Both the position numbers and the translations under genes were made by a program. Source: Fidelibacterota bacterium (GTDB lineage: Bacteria; Fidelibacterota; Marinisomatia; SCGC-AAA003-L08; TS1B11). Taken from it: a DNA stretch of 64,000 nt. The notes below the pieces were generated by a model, which saw only the letters and a list, made by a program, of their open reading frames with translations, searched no databases and was not told the DNA's origin. This document shows, in pieces, positions 8,479 through 16,734 of this stretch; position 1 is the first letter of the stretch, and every line of letters begins with the position of its first letter. The DNA is taken from positions 2,115,642-2,179,641 of the forward strand of contig CP070638.1 in NCBI GenBank assembly GCA_020354025.1, in the 5' to 3' direction.

Positions 8479-9942
8479 CTAACCGAGAGGTATGAAGTGC
8501 GTCAGGGCATTGGCGTAATAATTCAGCAGCTGATCTTCCTCAGGTGCGGCACGATACAGGCTGCCCTCTTCCAGGACCAGGTGCCGCAGGGTCAGCATGC
8601 GCAACCCGACAGTAACAGCATAATCCCGGTCACTGCGGGGGATATACACGTGCGCGCCCTGATCCTCTAGCTGGCCGATCAGGTTCTGCACTCGAGCCTT
8701 GAGTTCCAGGTCTGAAAACGCTCTTCCAGGCCGTTCGGCAAATACATAGGCAACCAGCGACACGGGCAGCACCGGCATCACCTGGCCGACGGCCGCCATA
8801 AGGTCATTGGCCAGCAGTTGGAGGTTCGCAATGCCAGTTTTCTTGTCCCCGTTGAGTGAGTTAATCCGGTTAGTCCGCATGTATTCCCGCATGGAGATAG
8901 GCGCACCGAAATTGGCGGCGGCATAGCCGAAACGATACCACCCACCACGAGCCATGAGCCAGAAGTTATGAAAAATAAATCCCAATGAAGTCCTGACCGT
9001 AAATAAACGGGACTTCTTTTCGGCGTGGGGATCGCTGGCCAGCAGTAGGGTCCGATCTTCTATGACCCGGTCATAGTTGACGGCAACCGGGATGAATACC
9101 AGGTCACGCTCTCCCTCAGGGTCGAAACCCTCCAGTATGTATTTCAACAAGCCGATCTTGGGTTCACAAAATCTGCCGTCCATGCTCAATCTGCCCTCGG
9201 GGAATATCGCCTGTACCACCCCACCTTCAGTCGCCATCTGTACGTAGCGTGCCAGTACCCGGCGGTACAGTGGATTGCCCGAGTTGCGCCGCACGAAGAA
9301 CGCCCCCATTGCACGGATGAGCTGCTGAACCGGCCAGATGCGTGCCCATTCCCCTACCGCGTAGCTCAGTGCCACACGATTCAAAGCTAGGTAGGACACC
9401 AGGATGTAGTCCATGTTGCTGCGGTGGTTCATCACAAATATCACGCTCGCATTTGGATCAACCCTGCCCAAGCTTTCCTCATCGGCGTAGCCGAGGCGAA
9501 CGCGGTAAAGCAGCTGCGCAAGGGATTTGCTCAGCCAGCTGCCAAGCCGGAAATATATATAGGCGTTGAAGCCTGGTACGATCTCCCTGGCATACCGCTC
9601 CACCTTTTCCACGGCCACTTCGTTGGGAACTCCTTCCTTTTGGCAATACTCATCCACTGCCGCCATAACCCTGGGATCGTACGTTAGTCGGTCGATGAGC
9701 ACCCTCCGTCTGGTGAGTTTGAAGGCTGGGAGCCGGAGGTCGAGTCGCTCGTTGAGCTCATCGATGACGATATTGACGCGCCGACGGAAAAACCACCGGG
9801 CGCTGGGCAGCAGCAGGCGATCCAGCAGGACCCAGAGGACGAAAGCCCCGCCAATGAGAACCAGCCAGAGTGGAAGAGTAATTGAATTGGTCACGGTACC
9901 GTCGTGAATATCAGTGCTCTGCCACGGTTTTAAAGGCGCCAT
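8479..9942 (-). CDS. PlsB-like glycerol-3-phosphate/lysophosphatidate acyltransferase
   Basis: A membrane-anchored acyltransferase of about 487 residues. One N-terminal helix (about residues 20-45) is followed by the PlsC/PlsB catalytic domain: motif I NHRSNMDY (His173 and Asp178 of the H-x4-D pair), a FVRRNSGNPLYRRVL-type motif II and FPEGRLS (247-253) as motif III. The extended middle and C-terminal part is closer to the large PlsB (DHAP/G3P acyltransferase) type than to short PlsC. It should acylate glycerol phosphate or a related acceptor at the membrane. The ATG at 9942 lies inside the 3' end of the lipase-like gene (32-base overlap); a GTG at 9894, just after that gene's stop, is an alternative start. 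The coupling suggests a shared role in lipid turnover, which is inference. Confidence 0.8.
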   Translation of the reverse strand: MAPLKPWQSTDIHDGTVTNSITLPLWLVLIGGAFVLWVLLDRLLLPSARWFFRRRVNIVIDELNERLDLRLPAFKLTRRRVLIDRLTYDPRVMAAVDEYCQKEGVPNEVAVEKVERYAREIVPGFNAYIYFRLGSWLSKSLAQLLYRVRLGYADEESLGRVDPNASVIFVMNHRSNMDYILVSYLALNRVALSYAVGEWARIWPVQQLIRAMGAFFVRRNSGNPLYRRVLARYVQMATEGGVVQAIFPEGRLSMDGRFCEPKIGLLKYILEGFDPEGERDLVFIPVAVNYDRVIEDRTLLLASDPHAEKKSRLFTVRTSLGFIFHNFWLMARGGWYRFGYAAANFGAPISMREYMRTNRINSLNGDKKTGIANLQLLANDLMAAVGQVMPVLPVSLVAYVFAERPGRAFSDLELKARVQNLIGQLEDQGAHVYIPRSDRDYAVTVGLRMLTLRHLVLEEGSLYRAAPEEDQLLNYYANALTHFIPLG

Positions 9943-10660
9943 GCTCCAGGAAATGAATCACCTGCTCGATTACCGTTTCGCGGGTCATAATGAAGGTATG
10001 GCTGTAGGGGACTACGAGAAAATCGGCCATACCGGCCACCTTGGTTCGCTCTACTGATACGACACCGTCGTCTGGGCCGGGTATCAGCCCGGAGGCTGCG
10101 GGATTCAGACTTTGGCTGCCGGCGATCACGCCCAGCTCGAAATCAACCGGCCCCAGCTTCGCCGGTAGGCCGTCCGCTCCGGTACCCATCTGCAAGCCCG
10201 CCGGCCAGTTAAAAACCTTTAAAAAGTAATTACTCCCCCACTGATCCACCAGCTCTGTTCCCTGATTGGGCGGGCTGAGCATTACCACCCGTCCCAGCTC
10301 GGCCAAGTCATGATGCTTGAGGTAGTAGCGGACAACGATGCCGCCGATGGAATGGGTAACGAAATGAATCTTTGCCCCGGGGGACTGGCAGCAGCTGGCA
10401 ATGACCGGACCGAGACTCTCCTCCACCAGACTTTCAATGGATTGCTTTGTGGAGCGGTAGCCCACATTGATTACGTTGTAGCCACGGCTAGTGAGCCTTC
10501 TTTCCAGTTGGCCCATCGAGCGCCTGGAACGCAGCAGCCCGTGAAGCAGGATCACATACTCGACGGTGGCCGGTTCGTCAACCGATCCAGCAGGTTCTAT
10601 GACATGGTTTTGGGTCGGGATGAGCAGGAGCAAAGCAAGCTGTGTGCACACCAGTTTCAT
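9911..10660 (-). CDS. Exported alpha/beta-hydrolase, lipase-like
   Basis: About 249 residues from the ATG at 10660, which opens a short signal peptide (MKLVCTQLALLLLI); an upstream ATG at 10708 would add 16 residues and run into the aldo/keto reductase stop, so it is less likely. The core shows an oxyanion HG motif (LLHGLL), the nucleophile elbow THSIGG (Ser104), an acidic region GPDDGVVS and a late histidine (PYSHTF), fitting a Ser-Asp-His triad of the triacylglycerol-lipase/PGAP1-like fold. It probably acts on lipid esters in the periplasm or outer membrane. It overlaps the acyltransferase gene by 32 bases and follows the reductase by 19 bases. The substrate is unknown. Confidence 0.8.
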   Translation of the reverse strand: MKLVCTQLALLLLIPTQNHVIEPAGSVDEPATVEYVILLHGLLRSRRSMGQLERRLTSRGYNVINVGYRSTKQSIESLVEESLGPVIASCCQSPGAKIHFVTHSIGGIVVRYYLKHHDLAELGRVVMLSPPNQGTELVDQWGSNYFLKVFNWPAGLQMGTGADGLPAKLGPVDFELGVIAGSQSLNPAASGLIPGPDDGVVSVERTKVAGMADFLVVPYSHTFIMTRETVIEQVIHFLEHGAFKTVAEH

Positions 10661-10679
10661 TGAAAAAACGAACGCATCA

Positions 10680-11507
10680 TCAAGGCGCGCCACTCGGATC
10701 CCAGTCAAACCGGCAATCCTTATTAAGGGAATCGAGCAGGGCTAGGTCCTCATGAGTGATCTCAAAATCGAACACGTCCGCGTTTTCATAAATCCTTCGC
10801 TTGTTTGCTGATTTTGGTATCACCACTATCTCATGCTCCAGCGACCAGCGGATCATGATCTGGGCGGAAGTCTTGCCATACCTGGCCGCTATGGAGGTGA
10901 TAGCGGGATGGTTGAGCTTCTTGCCGCGGGTTAGCGGGCTGTAGGCTTCCAGTTGTATCCCATGGGACCGGCAAAAATCGAGCAGGTCTTTCTGGTAGAG
11001 GAAAGGGCTGAACTCAACCTGGTTCACTGCTGGTACAACCGGAGAATCGGCTAGCAGTTCTTCCAGGTGCCGGATAGTATAATTGCTCACTCCGATGGCT
11101 CGGCATTTCCCGTCCTTCTGGAGTGCAATCATTGCTTCCCAGGTCTCGTTCCTGAGATTTTCCACCGGCCAATGGATGAGATATAGATCAATATAGGGGA
11201 GATTCAATTCTCTCAGGCTTTCCTCGCAGGCTGTGATCGTCCGGTTGTAGCCGTGGTCGCTGTTCCATAACTTGGTCGTTATGAAGATTTCCTCTCTTGG
11301 TATGCGGCTGTTTCTGACCGCCCTGCCCACCTCCCGCTCGTTGCCGTAGAGACTGGCAGTGTCTATATGCCGGTAGCCGGCTTCGAAAGCGTATTGTACG
11401 GCGTTTTCAGTCCCGGATCCCGGCCCGGCAAGGTACACTCCCAATCCTAGATAAGGCATCTCAATGCCGTTATTCAACCGGGCGGCACTGGTCAAGGTTT
11501 TTTTCAT
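10680..11507 (-). CDS. Aldo/keto reductase
   Basis: Cytosolic NADPH-dependent reductase of aldehydes or ketones, 275 residues, with the complete catalytic tetrad: Asp49 and Tyr54 in HIDTASLYGNE, Lys79 in TTKLWN, and His112 in LIHWP. The IGVSNYTIRHLEEL strand and IPKSANKRRI cofactor motif (2'-phosphate binding) are also present, matching the AKR5 type (2,5-diketo-D-gluconate reductase-like). It is the first gene of a closely spaced minus-strand run with the lipase-like and acyltransferase genes, and is separated by 54 bases from arfB. The physiological substrate cannot be named from sequence. Confidence 0.92.
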   Translation of the reverse strand: MKKTLTSAARLNNGIEMPYLGLGVYLAGPGSGTENAVQYAFEAGYRHIDTASLYGNEREVGRAVRNSRIPREEIFITTKLWNSDHGYNRTITACEESLRELNLPYIDLYLIHWPVENLRNETWEAMIALQKDGKCRAIGVSNYTIRHLEELLADSPVVPAVNQVEFSPFLYQKDLLDFCRSHGIQLEAYSPLTRGKKLNHPAITSIAARYGKTSAQIMIRWSLEHEIVVIPKSANKRRIYENADVFDFEITHEDLALLDSLNKDCRFDWDPSGAP

Positions 11508-11561
11508 TGATTCGGGCCGTTATGCATTGCCGGTATAAAACGTTTCAGCGAGGTTGCGATG

Positions 11562-11987
11562 TTAATCCTCATGGGATTGGACAGATTGTCGCAGCCGCTT
11601 AATCTCGCCTCTACGGCGTTTGGCCTCCAACCGCTGCCGTTTTGATGTCGGCGTCGGGCTTGTTTTCCGGCGGGACTTGGGCCTTTCAGCCGCCTTACGG
11701 ATCAAGGCCACTAGTCGATCGACGGCATCCTGGCGGTTGCGGGCCTGTGTACGGAACCGCCGGGCTTCGATGATCAATACACCCTCTTCGGTCATCCGCC
11801 GGCCGGCCAGGCGAGCTAGACGCTGGCGGACGTCGTCGGGCAGGGAAGGGGAGTGAACTGCGTCGAACCGGAGCTGAACGGCTGTGGCGACCTTATTGAC
11901 ATTCTGCCCGCCCGGTCCCGAGGAGCGGATAAATTCCTCCTGGATTTCGCCCTCATCAATGGCTATGGTGGAGGTGATCTGAATCAT
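11562..11987 (-). CDS. arfB: Alternative ribosome-rescue factor ArfB (YaeJ)
   Basis: A 141-residue codon-independent peptidyl-tRNA hydrolase that frees ribosomes stalled on mRNAs without a stop codon. The GGQ motif sits at residues 26-28 in SSGPGGQNVNK, inside the class-I release-factor catalytic fold, and there is no codon-recognition domain. The C-terminal 40 residues are very rich in Lys and Arg, as in ArfB, where this tail enters the empty mRNA channel. Length and layout are typical. It is apparently monocistronic or the tail of a run reading from 12829. No ssrA or smpB is seen here. Confidence 0.92.
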   Translation of the reverse strand: MIQITSTIAIDEGEIQEEFIRSSGPGGQNVNKVATAVQLRFDAVHSPSLPDDVRQRLARLAGRRMTEEGVLIIEARRFRTQARNRQDAVDRLVALIRKAAERPKSRRKTSPTPTSKRQRLEAKRRRGEIKRLRQSVQSHED

Positions 11988-12085
11988 GCCGTTAGTTTAC
12001 CCTCTAACAGCGTACCACTCAAGTTTCATTCCGTTGACGAGATCTAATAGGTCAGTGCACAGATGTATGGGGTGATTTGGCCTTA

Positions 12086-12829
12086 CTATGGTCTTACGAA
12101 AATCATGAAGTGCTGTTGGGGAAGGATATCCCTGGTCTCATGCCACCTTAGCCCTACCGCTGCCATTTCCCGGCGTGCCTGAGCCTCAGTCATCTTGTGC
12201 AGTGGATATCGTCTGACGTTGGGATCCTCGCCCCGGAATTCGACGAGTACCACCATCCCTCCTGGCTTAAGCGCCATGACGATGGCCTCCATCATCTCCC
12301 GGGGATGGGAAAACTCGTGGTAGGCGTCTACCATCAATACCAGGTCCACCCCGGCCTCGGGCAGGTTGGGATCGATGATGGACCCCAGCACCGGCACCAC
12401 GTTCTGTATTCCTTCCTCCTCTATTCGCTGGCTAATTACGGCTAGCATTTCCGGCTGGATATCCACTGCCAGACATTTACCCAGGGGCACGAGCGGACTG
12501 ATCCGGAAAGTTAAGAAACCGATCCCAGCTCCGATATCAGCCACCACGTCCGTTGGTTCAAGGGGCAGGTTCTTGATTAGCAGGTCCGGCTGCTCCTCTG
12601 CCTGGCGGGCGGGGCGCTCCAACCATGCGGCACTCCGGTGGTTCATGACGCCCGAGATTTCCCGGCTCATATAGACTTTCCCGGTCCCGCTCTGGCTCGG
12701 CTGGCGGTAGGTATAGACCTGGGAAGTATCGGGGACGGCTGCGGGAGGCCAGTGGGAGAGTGGCGTCCCCGCCGATGCCGCCTGAAGCAGGAGCAGCGGC
12801 AGAAGAATAAAACGGGTGGTGCATCGCAT
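12086..12829 (-). CDS. Exported class I SAM-dependent methyltransferase
   Basis: The start chosen is the ATG at 12829, which opens a clear signal peptide (MRCTTRFILLPLLLLQ, then AASAG); a longer frame reaches 12949 but its first 40 residues look non-coding. The mature part has the methyltransferase motif I VVADIGAGIGFLTF, an acidic strand-2 end (AVDIQPEML), a motif near VDLVLMVDAYHE and LKPGGMVVLVEF, so the fold is complete. The N-terminal region contains Y(M)SREISGVMNH, seen in secreted methyltransferase-like proteins of environmental bacteria. SAM is not known in the periplasm, so its cellular location and activity are puzzling. The product is 247 residues long; the substrate is unknown. 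Confidence 0.75.
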   Translation of the reverse strand: MRCTTRFILLPLLLLQAASAGTPLSHWPPAAVPDTSQVYTYRQPSQSGTGKVYMSREISGVMNHRSAAWLERPARQAEEQPDLLIKNLPLEPTDVVADIGAGIGFLTFRISPLVPLGKCLAVDIQPEMLAVISQRIEEEGIQNVVPVLGSIIDPNLPEAGVDLVLMVDAYHEFSHPREMMEAIVMALKPGGMVVLVEFRGEDPNVRRYPLHKMTEAQARREMAAVGLRWHETRDILPQQHFMIFVRP

Positions 12830-12989
12830 GTATGTCAGAGGCCGCTGGTATTTATTAACCGGTTTGGGTGGAGAGCTGGTGAGCGGAGAGACAGCACGAC
12901 AGGCGAACATGCCCGTCAAAGGGCTCGTTTGCGGGATTCCGCCTCCCATATCGAGATATGCCGCGGATTAGAGCAGGGAAGAAGGGCTG

Positions 12990-13586
12990 TTAGATTCTTT
13001 CCTGAATGTATTTATTGGTTCTGAGCAGCTCACCGGAGTGGCGCTCAACCATCATGCTTACCTGCCCGGTAATTTCTTCCAACAGGTCATCACCGCGCTC
13101 CATGTACTCCCTGAGAAAATCGTTCCGCGATGACAATCCCCTGATATACCGCCAACCAGGCCATTTTTCATTGCTGCGCGTAAATCCGTCTTCCTTCAGC
13201 TGGGATTGGAGGTTACTGATCAGATTCCCCGCTGCGGCTATGCCCGGCACTTCGGTCCACGTTACGCCTCCATACAATGGCAGGTAGGTAGGTCCCGCAT
13301 GCTGCTCAACTCTGAACATCAGGTAGAATTGTGGCGTTCGATCGGGGGGCAGAATGCTCAGACCGAAATAGCCCCTGGCAACGTTGTTTTCACCACCGAA
13401 GTCATCTAGCTCCACGCTCCATCCTTCTTCGAGCAGCCGCCCTTCTACATTCACGCGCAGCTTCTCCCAGAGCTGGCGATGCAGCTGGTCCTTGGCCTTC
13501 TCAAAATGTTTTTCAATATCCAGAGCAAGGAGGAAGTTCTCCTTCTCCAGAAGGAAGCTGGTTATTTCATCTTCGTAGGCATCCAT
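12990..13586 (-). CDS. Unknown protein, downstream partner of PD-(D/E)XK-like gene
   Basis: About 198 residues from the ATG at 13586 (MDAYEDEI), chosen because AGGAGG sits 6 bases before it; an upstream in-frame ATG at 13607 lacks such a site. The N-terminal part is rich in charged amphipathic helices (LEKENFLLALDIEKHFEKAKDQLHR), followed by a beta-rich middle (VELDDFGG, GYFGLSILP, YLMFRVEQHAG) and a C-terminal helix. There is no signal peptide or membrane segment. In its order and style it resembles the C-terminal region that in many bacteria is fused behind a PDDEXK_4-type nuclease domain; here it is a separate gene directly after the one carrying that domain (stop TGA immediately followed by the AGGAGG). 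A shared complex is inferred. No function can be stated. Confidence 0.7.
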   Translation of the reverse strand: MDAYEDEITSFLLEKENFLLALDIEKHFEKAKDQLHRQLWEKLRVNVEGRLLEEGWSVELDDFGGENNVARGYFGLSILPPDRTPQFYLMFRVEQHAGPTYLPLYGGVTWTEVPGIAAAGNLISNLQSQLKEDGFTRSNEKWPGWRYIRGLSSRNDFLREYMERGDDLLEEITGQVSMMVERHSGELLRTNKYIQERI

Positions 13587-13599
13587 GGTCTTTCCTCCT

Positions 13600-14376
13600 T
13601 CAGACATTTTGGATTATTTCAAGGTATTGAAGAACGGTCCCGTGTAGTTGGATTGCACTGATTTCCGGCAGGGCAGCCTTCAACGTCCCGGCAACCTGCC
13701 CGTGGTAGGAAGCCGTATAGTAGGTGGCGGGATCAGCAGTCTCGGATACTTCACCCGTGGGTGTCAGATATACTAATGCCTGCCATTCATAGCGCTCGCG
13801 GTTGTTGTGCATCCACCTGGCGTAGCGATCAAGCTGATCGTCCTGCTCACCATCGAAAAGCCTGTTCCTCACCGCTATTAGATAGCTCAACGTCGGGCAG
13901 GATACAACGATATCCAGTGTCCCTTCACCGATATACTTGTGGGGTTCGACGAACCAGGTATGCTGCTCAATACTCTCTTCTGGCGGTGGAAAGCTGCTGT
14001 GACTGCTTATCATGGCATCAATGAAGGCGCGCAGGAACAGATGCTTCTGCCCGTGGGCACCCCTGGGATTAAGCAGTTCAGCGAGAAAGGCTGTGTGAAC
14101 CTCGTCGGTTTTCGCTTCCAGGTGGAGAATCCTGAATATATTGAATGAGGCTGCCTGCAGCCGATTCTGCTCTTCAGCATTGTTCAGCATGTCCTGCATC
14201 AGTTGTCGGAGGTTGCTGAAGGCCTGCTTGAAGTTTTCCACGTTCCGCCAGGCCTGTGCATCCTTAAGGTTCTGGTAACGCTGAAGAAATCGCGCTATCG
14301 GCTCCACGTTCTCAACTTCCCCGCCCCTTGGCAGGGGAGAAAAGATCCCCGGTCCCAGTACGGATTCAGAGTTCAT
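13600..14376 (-). CDS. PD-(D/E)XK nuclease-family protein with altered active site
   Basis: 258 residues. The segment TDEVHTAFLAELLNPRGAHG and the following FLRAF match the conserved E..H..(L)LLdP..H start of the PDDEXK_4 family, and EGTLDIVV supplies the acidic Asp155. Where the family has I-E-N-K (the E-x-K of the active site), this protein has V-R170-N-R172 (AVRNRLFDGEQ), so both the acidic residue and the lysine are Arg; the downstream QLDRY motif is kept. The protein should therefore fold like the nuclease but may not cut, or may use other residues. It ends HGTVLQYLEIIQNV, where the fused relatives continue. The next gene begins at the stop codon with a strong ribosome binding site. Its role (defence, regulation or decay) is unresolved. 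Confidence 0.7.
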   Translation of the reverse strand: MNSESVLGPGIFSPLPRGGEVENVEPIARFLQRYQNLKDAQAWRNVENFKQAFSNLRQLMQDMLNNAEEQNRLQAASFNIFRILHLEAKTDEVHTAFLAELLNPRGAHGQKHLFLRAFIDAMISSHSSFPPPEESIEQHTWFVEPHKYIGEGTLDIVVSCPTLSYLIAVRNRLFDGEQDDQLDRYARWMHNNRERYEWQALVYLTPTGEVSETADPATYYTASYHGQVAGTLKAALPEISAIQLHGTVLQYLEIIQNV

Positions 14377-14705
14377 CCTTAATCACCAATGGTTGCCTCC
14401 GTCGCGGGTATCCCGGGCCGGCATCCGGGAATCGCTGGAGTGGTTATAGGTCTGTGATCAGTGAATGTTGAAGTACGGTAGTGGGAGCTCATATCTCCTA
14501 GGCGACGCTCTGTCAAGGGGACTTCCTGCCGGTGGTTGGTGCTGCCCCCCGGTCGTTTATGATTTGTGCGTTCTCTGGTCAATCGCAATATATGAGGTAT
14601 GACGATACTACTATGAATATAACACTAATGCGAACGGTTCCAATGTATCCTGTCTGTGATAACTTTTCAAGTCCTTATTTATTAGAGTGTGATTGGTACG
14701 GTTTC
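14377..14705. other. Intergenic region without recognisable gene
   Basis: The 329 bases separate the PD-(D/E)XK-like gene from the aldehyde dehydrogenase gene, both on the minus strand. The part from about 14580 to 14705 is AT-rich and could hold the promoter of the nuclease-like gene or the end of the upstream transcript. No terminator hairpin with a T tract, repeat or small gene could be supported. Confidence 0.5.
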
Positions 14706-16073
14706 TTACACGACGTATACCGTCTTGACGTTTACAAACTCCCTTATCCCGTAGCTGGACAGCTCGCGTCCGTAGCCGCTTTCCTTGATGCCCCCGAAAG
14801 GCAGGCGCGGATCTGACTTCACAAAGGCGTTCACGAAGCAGCAGCCCGCCTCCAACTCGGTGGCGGCGATCCGCTCTCCCCTCTCCACGTCTCGGGTGAA
14901 GACGGCCGCCCCCAGGCCAAAAAGGGTATCGTTGGCTACTCGGATGGCTTCCTTCTCATCCTTCACCGGAATAATGGCCGCAACCGGTCCGAACAGCTCC
15001 TCTTCGTATGCGGGCATTCCTTTCGTCACGCCGGTGAGAACCGTGGGGGGGTAATAGGCTCCTTTGCTTTCGGGGATCCGGCCGCCGAGCAGACAGGTGG
15101 CGCCTTGCTCAATGCTGTCCTGGACCTGCTGGTGGAGCTCATTCCGCAGATCATGGCGGGCCTGGGGGCCAACGATGGTGTCCTCTTCCAGCGGGTCACC
15201 CATCTTCCGGGCGCACATCTGCTCTACAAAGAGCGCCTCGAACCGCTCCCTGAGTGGCTCTACTACCACGAACCGCTTGGCGGCAATGCACGTCTGCCCC
15301 GAATTGATCAAGCGGCTGGTGACACAAGTCGTTATGGTGGCTTCTAGGTCGGCGTCTTCCAGTATCACGTAAGGATCACTGCCGCCCAATTCCAGGACGG
15401 TTTTTTTTGCCACTGCCCCCGCCTTGGCGGCAACCGCTTTGCCAGCCGGTACGCTGCCGGTGAGAGTCACGGCTCTGATCAGCGAATGCTCAATGAGCTC
15501 CGCCACCCGGCTACTTCCCACCAGCAGGGTCCTGAAAATACCCGTCGGAAAACCGGCCTTGTGAAAAATATCCTCGATGGCCAAGGCGCATCCGGGGACG
15601 TTGGAAGAGTGCTTCATCACAATCGTGTTACCCGCCATAACTGCCGGGGCGGCGAACCGGAATAGCTGCCAGAAGGGAAAATTCCAGGGCATGACCGCCA
15701 GCACTACTCCCAGCGGTTGGAAGGTGACGTAGCTCTTGCTGGCATCAGTCTCCACGACCTCCGGCTGTAAAAAGACCGCGGCATTGTCGGCGTAGTAGTC
15801 GCATACCCAGGCGCATTTCTCTACTTCCGCCCGGCTTTCGGTGATGGGCTTCCCCATCTCGCGGGTAGCCAGAAGGGCGTACTCCTCCCGATTGTCTCTT
15901 AGGACCCCGGCAATATTTTTCACTAGCGGCGCTCGCTCGGTAAGGGCGGTATGGCGCCAGCTGTGGAAGGCCTCGTCTACTCCCTTGATGATGTCATGGA
16001 TTTCTGCCGGCGTATTCTCCCGGTAGGTTTTGATCGTCTCACCCGTGGCGGGATTGACGGCTTCAATTGTCAT
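14706..16073 (-). CDS. NAD(P)-dependent aldehyde dehydrogenase (succinate-semialdehyde dehydrogenase type)
   Basis: 455-residue cytosolic aldehyde dehydrogenase. Key residues are visible: Asn131 in PWNFPFW (oxyanion), Glu228 in LELGGSDPYV (general base), and nucleophile Cys262 in SGQTCIAAKRF. The compact N-terminus beginning TIEAVNPATGE and the FGGIKESGYGREL end fit the short GabD-like succinate-semialdehyde dehydrogenase group, which oxidises succinate semialdehyde to succinate. Substrate assignment is by family only, and other short aldehydes are possible. It stands 165 bases after queD on the same strand and no gabT-like aminotransferase is next to it. Confidence 0.88.
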   Translation of the reverse strand: MTIEAVNPATGETIKTYRENTPAEIHDIIKGVDEAFHSWRHTALTERAPLVKNIAGVLRDNREEYALLATREMGKPITESRAEVEKCAWVCDYYADNAAVFLQPEVVETDASKSYVTFQPLGVVLAVMPWNFPFWQLFRFAAPAVMAGNTIVMKHSSNVPGCALAIEDIFHKAGFPTGIFRTLLVGSSRVAELIEHSLIRAVTLTGSVPAGKAVAAKAGAVAKKTVLELGGSDPYVILEDADLEATITTCVTSRLINSGQTCIAAKRFVVVEPLRERFEALFVEQMCARKMGDPLEEDTIVGPQARHDLRNELHQQVQDSIEQGATCLLGGRIPESKGAYYPPTVLTGVTKGMPAYEEELFGPVAAIIPVKDEKEAIRVANDTLFGLGAAVFTRDVERGERIAATELEAGCCFVNAFVKSDPRLPFGGIKESGYGRELSSYGIREFVNVKTVYVV

Positions 16074-16238
16074 AATGATTTCCCTCAGACATTTTTCAAT
16101 GGTGGTTGTACAGTCATAGCTGGATAGAAGCCCGCTAGCGGTGGGGCTGGATTGCGACTGAACATTGACAATCGCCTATTGCCACCCGGCCGCATCCACC
16201 AAGTGGGGATCGTACCGGGCAGACTTTCCCCGCTGCTG

Positions 16239-16667
16239 CTACGGCACCTCCACCCAGCTGCTGGGTGTCTCCAGCAGACGGATATGGGTCACGGAGAGGG
16301 GCCGGTCCAACTCGCGATTCAGCTCTTTCTGGAGAACTTCTCGGAGGTGGATTGCCAGGTTCTCGGCGGTGGTGTTGAAATCCACCACGTAGTGTCGCTG
16401 GTTTTCACGCTGAAGGAAGTCCAGGAGGGCTGTGTCTGATTCGCAGACGATGGTGGTGTGATCAAGGTGCTCCTTGATCCAGCCCAGGCAGGTGCGCTTG
16501 ATGTCGGCGAAGTCCACTGCCATGCCCACGGCGTCCATCTCTCCCGTCACCGTCACCTCCACCTCGTACTCATGACCGTGCAGAGAGGCACAGGGGCCTT
16601 TGTAACCGTGGATTAGGCGATGGGCCATGCTCCACCGGAAGCGCTTAACCACCCGCATGCTGGTCAT
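16239..16667 (-). CDS. queD: 6-carboxytetrahydropterin synthase QueD (PTPS family)
   Basis: About 142 residues from the ATG at 16667 (MTSMRVV); a longer frame to 16721 adds 18 poorly conserved residues. The zinc ligands are His16 (MAHRL) and His30/His32 in the CASLHGHEY motif, with the catalytic Cys26. HLDHTTI supplies the catalytic His and TTAENLAIHL the conserved Glu that binds the pterin. QueD converts 7,8-dihydroneopterin triphosphate to 6-carboxytetrahydropterin in the queuosine/preQ0 pathway; pterin-salvage PTPS relatives look similar, so queuosine is the likely rather than certain role. No queC, queE or folE lies nearby; the radical SAM gene at 17763 is of a different (SPASM) type. Confidence 0.85.
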   Translation of the reverse strand: MTSMRVVKRFRWSMAHRLIHGYKGPCASLHGHEYEVEVTVTGEMDAVGMAVDFADIKRTCLGWIKEHLDHTTIVCESDTALLDFLQRENQRHYVVDFNTTAENLAIHLREVLQKELNRELDRPLSVTHIRLLETPSSWVEVP

Positions 16668-16734
16668 ACGTTTAATGCCTTTCCCTTTCTGGTATGAAAT
16701 AATTTTCGGCATGACAATCAAGTCCCGGTATGTC

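Noticed and set aside
12990-14376. Sequencing frameshift splitting one PDDEXK gene
   Set aside because: The downstream frame has its own AGGAGG 6 bases before the ATG at 13586, placed just after the upstream stop, which argues for two real genes.
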